Assembly (NCBI GenBank): GCA_054601695.1
Contig: BAAHQB010000291.1
Location: forward strand, 124,001-188,000
Length of the DNA: 64,000 bases
Source: Amorphochlora amoebiformis
Lineage: Eukaryota > Cercozoa > Chlorarachniophyceae
Direction: 5' to 3'
Shown here piece by piece: positions 1 to 64,000 of this stretch. The position numbers were made by a program, and so were the translations under genes. Positions within the stretch are counted from its first letter, which is position 1. The number at the start of each line of letters is the position of its first letter. Below the pieces are notes generated by a model. The model saw nothing but the letters and a program-made list of their open reading frames with translations. It made no database searches and had not been told where the DNA came from.

Positions 1-152
1 ATGTATATATATAGTTATCTAAACATATATTGATATGCATATATGTGCAAAGATGTATGTATATGAATGTATGCACGTATGTATGTGTGTATATTCATGT
101 ATGTATGTATGTATGTACGAAGGTAAGTATATAGTTATCTATAAATATATTG

Positions 153-189
<37 letters not shown>

Positions 190-760
190 TATATGCAAAG
201 ATGTATGTATGTATGTATGCATATATGTATGTATGTATGCATGTATGAATGTATGTATATGGTTATCTATATATTGAAATACATATGTGCAAACGTAGAT
301 ATGTATGTATCCATGCATGTATGTATGTATGTATGCATATCTGTATGTGTATGTTTGCGTGCATGTATGTATGTATATAGTTATCTATACATATATTGAA
401 ACACATATATGTGCAAACATATGTATAAATGTATGTATGCATGTATGTATGTGTATGTATGCATGTATGTATGTTTGTATGTATATATAGTTATCTATAC
501 AATTATTGAAATACATACATGTGTGCAAAGATGTACATATGTATGTATGCATGTATGTGTGTATGTATGTTTGTATGTATGTCTGTACGAATGTATGTAT
601 ATAGTTATCTATACATATATTGAAATACATATATGTGCAAAGATGTACATATGTATGTATGCATGTATGTATGTGTATGTATGTATGTTTTTATGCATGT
701 GTGTACGAATGTATGCATGTATGCATGTATGTATGGATGTATGAGTGTATGTAGATACAT
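1..760. repeat. TGTA-rich minisatellite, unit about 115 bp
   Basis: A block containing TAGTTATCTATA followed by TATTGAAATACATA, TGTGCAAAGATGTA and a run of GTATGTATGCATGTATGT recurs about six times (near 11, 129, 258, 378, 488 and 601) with small differences. No exon with splice sites and family resemblance is visible. The long open frames here are only Met/Tyr/Cys/Val polymers read from the repeat. The block lies beyond the last exon I can place for the minus-strand gene to its right, and may be its intron or its 3' flank. Confidence 0.8.
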
Positions 761-887
761 AATGCATATATCAATATATATATATATATATATATTATTT
801 TTATATATATATGGATATATATACACATATATATATATATATACATACATATATATAAATATATCTCTATATATATATATTTATATG

Positions 888-971
<84 letters not shown>

Positions 972-974
972 AAC

Positions 975-4264
<3,290 letters not shown>

Positions 4265-4636
4265 GAGTGAAAGCGAAATTGTTTGTTAATTTTTATTGCG
4301 CGATATTTTAGGTTAGTACCCGGTAATTACCTGATACCTAGGCATGTCACACAAATAGACTACTGTGCGGTCAACTAAATTTACGAGTTGGGGACCACTG
4401 CAGGAGGTATGCCGGTGCTACACTACTTTATCTATGGATCTAATGCTATGTGTGCAGGAAAAAGAGTCTATTCCGAGTGTTTGCAGGAAACGCGATTGGT
4501 GATACGCGTTTGCAGATCGTGGGTTCGTGCTAACTGATTATCGTGACGCGTAATGACTGTTTTTGCTTAGTTACAACAATTTGCGTTATCAGGTTGTTGT
4601 TTATTTCGATCCAATCGTGCGTTTACAATATGCATA

Positions 4637-4714
<78 letters not shown>

Positions 4715-4900
4715 ATATTATATGTATGTAATATTATTTATATGTATGTGTATGTGTATTTATGTATATAACTATATATGTTATGATATACATGTACATA
4801 GGATATATAATATTATACATCAATATACACACATCTAATCTACCCATATAACATGTATATATAATACACACACACTTCTGAAATAGATACACGTACACAT
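4265..4900. other. Intergenic region upstream of the left gene
   Basis: 4265-4625 is unique, non-repetitive sequence with stops in all frames on both strands and no exon I can support. It lies directly upstream of the ATG at 4264 and probably holds that gene's promoter. From 4630 it passes into (TA)n and TATG-type simple repeat. Confidence 0.5.
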
Positions 4901-4944
4901 GTATATCAATATAAACACATTTTTCATCAACGTACACACACATC

Positions 4945-5115
4945 TACCCCTAACCTAACCCTAACCCTAACCAACCATTCCGTAACCCTAACCCTAACTC
5001 TAATCCTAACCCAAGCCTAACCCTAACCCTAACCCAACCGTAACAATAATCGTAACCCTAACCCCAGTCCTAACCAAACTCTAACCCTAACCCTAGCCAA
5101 ACTGTAACCCTCTAA
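4945..5115 (-). repeat. Degenerate interstitial telomeric repeat (CCCTAA)n
   Basis: About 170 bp of CCCTAA units with many variants (CCCAACCG, CCTAACTC, CCAAGCCT). It is flanked on both sides by ordinary sequence, including a near-duplicate of TACCCATATAACATGTATATA at about 4840 and 5117. The degeneracy and flanks show an old internal tract, not a chromosome end. Confidence 0.85.
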
Positions 5116-5303
5116 TGTACCCATATAACATGTATATATAATACATATACACGTGTGAAATATGTACGCATGTAGTAATATTGTGTACATATACACATGC
5201 TTGGGTTTATAGTATTCTATATGTTTAGTATAACTATATATATATATATATATTTATATATTTTTATATATATATATATATATGTATATACACATATGCA
5301 TAT

Positions 5304-5352
<49 letters not shown>

Positions 5353-5367
5353 AATATATGTATGATT

Positions 5368-5398
<31 letters not shown>

Positions 5399-5412
5399 AA
5401 TATATAATATAC

Positions 5413-12435
<7,023 letters not shown>

Positions 12436-12733
12436 TGGCCAGGAGAGCCTGGCGATCCGCAAAAAGGCGCTCTCGAGGCCGCAGCTTCTCGAAATCTTCC
12501 CGGCCAGGCACCAAGCCAGCCTCTGATAGGGGAAAAGACGAGTCAAGGCTCGCTGTCGAGTTTGTGGCACCCACCATTGAAGAAGACACCCATTGTCGGG
12601 AGTAGGACACCATTGCAAGCTCTGCGCTTGGATAAAAAGTGGACACGTGTCATTTGCTCGGCATCCAAGACTTGGATTCCGAAGAAGAAAAATTCGGCTG
12701 AAACTTTTTGGGGGCCGCACGTCGACTGGAACG
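12436..12733. promoter_or_regulatory. Divergent promoter region, hydrolase and homocitrate synthase
   Basis: 298 bp separate the inferred start codon of the minus-strand hydrolase (12435) from the plus-strand homocitrate synthase ATG (12734). The region is GC-richer than its surroundings and free of microsatellite. No TATA box or other core element is convincing. The hydrolase start is inferred, so its true 5' end may lie further into this region. Confidence 0.5.
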
Positions 12734-27046
<14,313 letters not shown>

Positions 27047-27786
27047 GGTGCATATAGGCCCTTGCTGTATATTATTTATTCTATTCATATTATGGGTCTG
27101 TGTGTACCTAACCCAACCTAACCTAACCCCGAACGCAGTTCAGACTGGTACTAATGCTAAAATCATCGAGTTTTGAGCAGGGCAGTGGGCCAAGCGTAAA
27201 TAACATAGATATATCAACACAGCCTGGCCTGGCCGAGATGCCTTCGAGTGAGTGGGTCAAATTGTCGTTGTACATGTGTGTTTATTTCTAGAATCTAGAG
27301 AATAGATTGAACTTTCTTTGCTGCGCTTAAGGAATACCGATAAGTTTAGCTAGATATATTAAATGGTGCTTGATATATCGAGATCATACTAGTCGTACTA
27401 TAGGGATTGTAGTGGACTCAACACATTCTAGTCATAATCTAGATCTCGTACGAGTACTAGTCTACTCTGAGGTAGCTATACTAGTAGTATAAGCATTGTT
27501 AAGCAATCTCTAGAATCTAGATAATCGTCACAGTCTAGACTGTTCAATCTAGTTTTAGTTAACTAGTTAAGCAGGTGTCTAGGGTGTCTAAGACCGTCTA
27601 GCCGTGTGTCTAGTGTGTGTACTAGGTCTAGAGGTGTAGAGTGCCTATAGCTAGAGTACTACTCTTACCGTACAATTGTGATTCATCTAGTCATTGTCAA
27701 TGTATGTCAGCTCGATTATCTAGATATCTAGTATATATACTAGATATATATATGTATATATATATATACTCTAGATACAAGATATT

Positions 27787-27819
<33 letters not shown>

Positions 27820-28157
27820 TTATATATATATATGTAGATAGCCTTATTTATAATATATATATATATATATATATGCATATATATATATATATATATTATA
27901 TGTGTGGATATCGGATAGATCATTATTTAAATTCGCCTCAGAGTGACTTGGAAATCAATGCATGCGCTGAATCAGAATAATATTCGACAATATTCCGTAA
28001 CCAGTACTGGGGTACTCAGTGCCTCAGAGTACCTGCCTCGAAGTGGTAGAACTCTATAAATTTATAAAGTACTCGATCGACAGCCCTGCAGTGATCCAAC
28101 AAGTGCTCAATTCTGAAGCTGTTCGCTCCGTTCAAGTTTCCCTCCGGCTGGAGCTGC
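27047..28157. other. Convergent intergenic region, CTAG-rich
   Basis: Lies between the stop of homocitrate synthase (plus) and the stop of PDK1 (minus). 27290-27780 contains roughly 25 CTAG tetramers, often as TCTAGA, CTAGAT or ACTAGT. Short TA tracts appear only at 27780-27900. 27100-27140 has CCTAACC motifs. No exon is supported. Confidence 0.7.
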
Positions 28158-29616
28158 TTATCTCTCGGCAAACTGCTTCTTTAACCTGGAAAAATATCTA
28201 TCAATGCTGTGCCAGATGCTGGTGAGAGTGAGGGACTTACTTTTTAAAGGCCTCTATCCAGGCATCTGCTTGATGAGAAAGGCAACAAATGTTGTACTGC
28301 TTGCCCTTTGTGTGCAAGACGAAGTTCTTCCTATTCTTGATCTCTGCCACGATGTTGTCTGACCACGGTATCTCTCCGCGTAGCGTCATCTCTTTTGGGT
28401 CGACGTACAATATCCGCGGGAAACTTGTGAGAATTAGTTGTCGAGTTTTGGAGAAGAACCCCACCCCACTAAAACTCCTCTTTTGTATAAGCCCCGTGAA
28501 TACTACTCTCTCGTTACGGATGAGGAACTGCTGCCAAGGCGTACCTTCCTGTGTCGTGTTGTTGCTATTGCTCTCTTTGCTTTCTCCCTTCGGCGACTTA
28601 TTGCCGCTTGGTGGTGTTCCTGCTCCAGACACTGGGAGAATTTGGCTTGACACGTTCAAGGTCGGCTGCTGTGGTTCTTTCCACGTGGGTGCCGGAGAGG
28701 TGACCAGGTTTTTCCAGTCGATGGCGGAGAAGAAGGGGTGTGCCTTTATCTCAGGGATACTCAGGCGCTTGCCGGGGTCGACTACCAGCATTTTGGTTAT
28801 CAGGTCTTTGGCGTCAAGAGGCATATCCGCAGGGAAATCGAACTTAGCACTTAGAATCTGCTGGAAGATGAGATACTCGCTTGCCCCACGGAAGGGAGGC
28901 TTACCTGTTATCATTTGATAAATGAGGCACGCCGCGCTCCAGAGATCACAGGCTGCCGTCTGCTTTTTCCCGTCTAGCACTTCGGGCGAAACGTATTCGG
29001 CTGTTCCCACACAAGACATAGCTTTCTCTCTCATCCCACTAAGCTTCATACTTTGCGACATGTGAATCACTCCAGCTGTTCCAAAATCCGTGAGCTTGAG
29101 ATGACGATCCTCGGCTAGCAATAGATTCTCAGGCTTGAGATCCCGGTGCAATATCCCCTTTCCGTGGAGATACTCTAACACGTTGATGATTTCTGCGCCG
29201 TAGAACCGGGCGACAGGTTTTGGAAGCTTGCCCATTCTCTGAATCAACTCGAATAGCTCCCCTCCCGGGACAAACTCCAGCACGAAATAGAAGGAATGCT
29301 CATCTTGGAAAGCACAGTGAAGGTGGACGATACTTGGGTGTTTGCAGATGCTCAAGGTCTTCTTCTCCTGCATCACGGCCTCAACCTTTTTGTGTTTGAT
29401 CACATGAGCCTTATCGACGATCTTGGCAGCATATTTCTTCTTCGTAGTCTTACTAGTCGCCAGAAAAACCTTAGCGTACGAACCCTCGCCAAGCAAGTCA
29501 CCGAATTCGAAATCCCCTGGTCCAAGCCTCTTTTTGGGACTAGTAGACTTCTTCAGATTCCTCTCGGAGTTGGGCACTTTGGGCGTCCGCGGGGTTCCAG
29601 AGAACTTGTTGGACAT
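28158..29616 (-). CDS. PDPK1: 3-phosphoinositide-dependent protein kinase 1 (PDK1), kinase plus PH domain
   Basis: AGC-family master kinase that phosphorylates activation loops of Akt/S6K-type kinases at the membrane. Residues about 36-300 form the kinase domain: GEGSYAKV glycine loop, AAKIVDK lysine, HRDLKPENLL catalytic loop, DFGTAG, and the PDK1-typical activation loop SCVGTAEYVSPE with its autophosphorylation Ser. A Ser/Asn/Gly-rich linker follows. A PH domain spans about 365-459 (GLIQKRSF..., RQLILT, LYVDPKEMTLRGEIPWS), as in human PDK1, where this domain binds PtdIns(3,4,5)P3. Exons are 29616-28241 and 28185-28158, split by a 55-nt intron with donor AAAAA|GTAAGT, extending the protein to FKKLKKQFAER. 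If the intron is retained, TAA follows after 459 residues. It is the only gene here without microsatellite introns. Confidence 0.95.
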
Positions 29617-29933
29617 ATCACCTGCAGTTAACCTCGACCGCCATCGTCGGCGCCTGGTGGGTTCTATCCCCGGGATTTCCAGGGAAATCGGGGATCACGG
29701 GGATTGCGGGGATTCGAGTTGAATACCACGATAGTCCTGGGTACGAGTCGGGAGCCCGAAAGAGACACCGCGCGGGCAGGCGTGGAACCCTTTATAGTTT
29801 AAAAAGGGGTAAAAAGTGTCAAGATATGTTTCCCACAAGGAATTCTAAGTTGCGCAGGTCAAGAAACCTTTTTCGTCGAGATTGACAACCATAACATCGA
29901 AGGGATCCCCCGAAATCACACTACCAACGTAGA
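29617..29933. promoter_or_regulatory. Divergent promoter region, PDK1 and RabGAP gene
   Basis: 317 bp between the PDK1 ATG (29616, minus) and the proposed RabGAP ATG (29934, plus). Unique sequence with GGGATTTCC/GGGGATTC-like direct repeats at 29670-29715 and an A/T stretch at 29795-29820. No canonical TATA box was identified. Confidence 0.5.
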
Positions 29934-61180
<31,247 letters not shown>

Positions 61181-61810
61181 AGAGCTCCCGAACACTGTCG
61201 ACCGAGAACTAGATCGAGATTAGAGAGCTGCGCATATGAACACTCGACTGAGTCACTGGAGACATTATGCAGATCTATATATATAGACTAACCGCAAACT
61301 TAAAGTCATCATGATCTAGAATCTTCTCATTTTATACCAGTTAAGTCTAACTATTGACTCATCGTATGTCTACCCGGTGATGAACAGTAGCAGTAGATTG
61401 TACGCGTAAGTCTAGTTTGTCAGATTCTTTTCAGTCTGTTGAGCGCTCGATCAATGAGGGTGCAACTAGTGCACGTGCAAATTGAACTTATGCTAGTTAT
61501 GACTGCATGCTGAATTCAACCTGAAAATTACTAGATTAGTCTGCAGTTAGTGCCAACTTTGAGTAAATTCGAGATTTGTTTATATGCTGTTTGTTCAAGT
61601 TGGATTTTTCTTGGATACATTTTTAGGTTAAAATTATTTATAAATCATGGCAGACTGCTAAACTTGTGACTAGAGACTAAATTAAAATAACTATATTATG
61701 AGGCTAGCTATCTTCCAGATCTTGGACCGGCGAATCCTAGGAATCCCGACATAGCACTCAGTGACTATAAGTTTCCCTTTTTCCCAGGATTATTGCTAGC
61801 GCTAGGAGCA
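61181..61810. other. Convergent intergenic region, CTAG-rich
   Basis: Lies between the RabGAP stop (61180) and the VPS9 gene stop (61811). Unique sequence without microsatellite. A 23-bp duplication (AGATCGAGATTAGAGAGCT at about 61169 and 61211) lies at the left edge. CTAG occurs about a dozen times, and GCTAGCGCTAGG precedes the VPS9 stop. No exon is supported. Confidence 0.7.
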
Positions 61811-62419
61811 TTAGTAACATTGCACTGAACGAATGTATTCCAGGCTTGCCTCAAACATGGTTAAGTAATATTCCTCCTCTCCATTCAGGCTACACGTTTC
61901 ACCTCGAGCTACATTAGAGGTCATGGCGCGGATGAACTTGAGCCACGTATACGGACGTTGGAGAGGGGCGTTGACGAGAACGTATATGAAGATAGGCAAG
62001 AATTCATCCGCACATAGGGAGAGCCTTCGATTTTTTTTTTCTTGTACGTCGATTGTGGAGTTGGATTCCGAGAGTGTGCCTTGGGACGATGAGTCGGGAG
62101 GGTCGTTGACTGCGGTGAACTCCAGCTGGATTGCGTGGACCGTGTCCAATAAAATTGCAATCTTATCCCACGGGGTCTGAAAGATTTAGGGATTACATTG
62201 AGTCTCAAATGTTGCTTTTTGCGTATGTTGGATACCGTGACTGTTGAGCGTTCGAGAGCTCCGACCTCATGGATGGCTAGGGACCAGCGACCTCTCGACT
62301 CAGGGTTGATTCCGAAGAACGATTGGGGCTTGCAACGAAGCTGACGCGATTTGGACTTGAATACCTAAAATAGATTTAATATATATATATATATATTATA
62401 TATACATATATATAAATAT

Positions 62420-62466
<47 letters not shown>

Positions 62467-62758
62467 AATATGTTTGCTTGTGTATATAATGATTGAGTAT
62501 ATATACACACATAAAAAAAAGGATATAATATCATATTAAAATATGTATTATTAATAACATAACATCAAGCAAGTACATATCTATATTTGGTCTTCATACA
62601 AAAAAATTCGCACGTGTAGAAATGCATATGTCATATGTATATGAACAATGCATGATTTGTGAATAGTGCAGACAAATATAATATGATATAAAATAATATA
62701 ATGTAATATATAATATATACACATGTGTACACATATATAAAGATATACAATAATATAT

Positions 62759-62799
<41 letters not shown>

Positions 62800-62807
62800 T
62801 TATATAT

Positions 62808-62852
<45 letters not shown>

Positions 62853-63119
62853 CCACACACAGCACAATCATGAATATCCCACTAAACTTTCACCTTATTC
62901 TGTTTCCGAACATCCGGATCGTTCCCAATAGACCGCAGAATCGATGCCGATAGAGGCGGAGCCACAAGCTGCATCACATACCTATCGATTAGCGTCCAAA
63001 CCTGGTTTAACGAACAAAGACAACGGGTCAGATACACGCAAACAGCCATCAAGAGGAGATAGTGGTCGTTCACTCTAGTATCTCTTTTATGACTGTCTCT
63101 TTCTTCAGATTTGAATTAT

Positions 63120-63173
<54 letters not shown>

Positions 63174-63174
63174 T

Positions 63175-63229
<55 letters not shown>

Positions 63230-63611
63230 TATATCGTTCGTTTATAAATCGAAACTTAAAGTTTGGTTCTACTATGATACATACGTAGTCACAATTAACT
63301 CTCTCACATGCCCCCGTCTCTAACTCTCACCCCACTTTTTCTTTCCCTCTCTCTCTCTCACTCCCCTATCGCTCTAAATCTTCCTCTCTTTATCCGAAGG
63401 TCTTCCGAAAAAGGCTTATAAATGGAAGGCAAAGGATCGAGAGTTGAGAGCAGGTTGATTGACCTCCCCACTCTTTTCATGGAGAAGCTTAAAGAACTTC
63501 TTCGACGACTCGTTTGGGATGTTGAGCTCGTCCACCGACTTGCAGACCAACCCAGAGATCCTAAGGGGTATGTGTATGTGTTTATTAATACATATATTTA
63601 GGATGCTCGGA

Positions 63612-63646
<35 letters not shown>

Positions 63647-64000
63647 ATGTTAGTAATGGTAAGATGCTAGTAATGGTATCGAACACCCATATGCACAGGA
63701 ACTTCGACCTACGAAATCATCGTGACCCATATGTATATAGTATCCGTGAAATATGTAGTTAGGCCCTGGGAGTATGTAGGAATGATTACGGTCCATGAGA
63801 GCATGTAAACCGGTAGGATAATGAGAAATCACTGTTATTGAGAGTAATTCGTTTAGTAAACATACTAATGTGCATACCTCTCGACGGTGTCTCGAGTTGC
63901 TTCGCATGCCGCCTCGCCTCCTTGCAGCCCTTCTCCCGGTCCCAGCTCTAGGGACCGCTTGAGAAACGCTCTCCTAACCCTGGAGGCGCTGGTCTGACTG
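61811..64000 (-). CDS. VPS9-domain protein (Rab5-family guanine nucleotide exchange factor), C-terminal part
   Basis: Exons 64000-63878 (runs off the window; Arg/Glu/Gly-rich), 63560-63464 (SVDELNIPNESSKKFFKLLH), 63001-62894 (VWTLIDRYVMQLVAPPLSAS...), 62364-62236 (FFGINPESRGRWSLAI) and 62176-61811 (TPWDKIAILLDTVHAIQ, then ADEFLPIFIYVLVNAPLQRP, then EEEYYLTMFEASLEYI). All junctions agree in phase. The last exon holds the VPS9 core: the conserved Asp in ADEFLP, the Y-V-L strand/helix, and the YYLT-x-x-EA-x-L-x-x-I helix. VPS9 domains catalyse GDP release from Rab5/Rab21-type GTPases on endosomes. The N-terminal half, with any other domains, lies outside. Confidence 0.9.

Noticed and set aside
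28289-28918. Plus-strand 209-codon frame
   Set aside because: Antisense shadow of the PDK1 kinase/PH coding exon; no domain resemblance.
63650-63907. Minus-strand 85-codon frame at the right end
   Set aside because: It runs from the end of exon 64000-63878 through its GTATGCAC donor into intron; the phase-correct continuation is exon 63560-63464.

Overview
This is nuclear DNA of a unicellular eukaryote, not a prokaryote. Genes are split into many small exons (typically 35-120 nt) with GT-AG splice sites, the interstitial repeat is TTAGGG/CCCTAA, and the recognisable proteins are eukaryotic signalling and membrane-traffic proteins (PDK1, a TBC RabGAP, a VPS9 RabGEF) together with a mitochondrial-type homocitrate synthase. 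That enzyme implies lysine synthesis by the alpha-aminoadipate route, known from fungi, euglenids and some other protists; the species cannot be named from the sequence. Most of the window is (TA)n microsatellite, so nearly all long open frames (Tyr/Ile/Met, Ser/Leu or Arg/Glu polymers) are simple-repeat translations, not genes. The genes below were assembled by hand from splice sites, reading-frame phase and protein-family motifs.

Layout, left to right: (1) a minus-strand gene of unknown family, about 4264 down to 975; (2) a minus-strand CocE/NonD (peptidase S15-like) hydrolase, 12435 down to about 5413; (3) divergently, on the plus strand, homocitrate synthase 12734-27046 with an unusual C-terminal LOR/SDH-like domain; (4) convergent to it, a PDK1 kinase on the minus strand, 29616-28158; (5) divergent from PDK1, a 31 kb plus-strand gene 29934-61180 encoding a TBC RabGAP with an EF-hand region and a C-terminal C2 domain; (6) convergent to that, the C-terminal half of a VPS9-domain Rab5-family GEF on the minus strand, 64000-61811, running off the window. 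The two divergent starts are about 300 bp apart. The two convergent 3' intergenic regions are free of long TA tracts and rich in CTAG.

The most striking property is how the introns grow. At more than twenty exons in three genes, a segment spanning one exon-intron junction has been tandemly copied inside simple repeats. Copies of the 5' end of an exon carry the acceptor and lie upstream of the real exon; copies of the 3' end carry the donor and lie downstream of it. The reading frame is untouched while the intron fills with truncated exon decoys. The carrier repeat is usually (TA)n, but also (TTAGGG)n, a 44-bp minisatellite and a T-rich tract. PDK1, in contrast, has a single 55-nt intron and no microsatellite.
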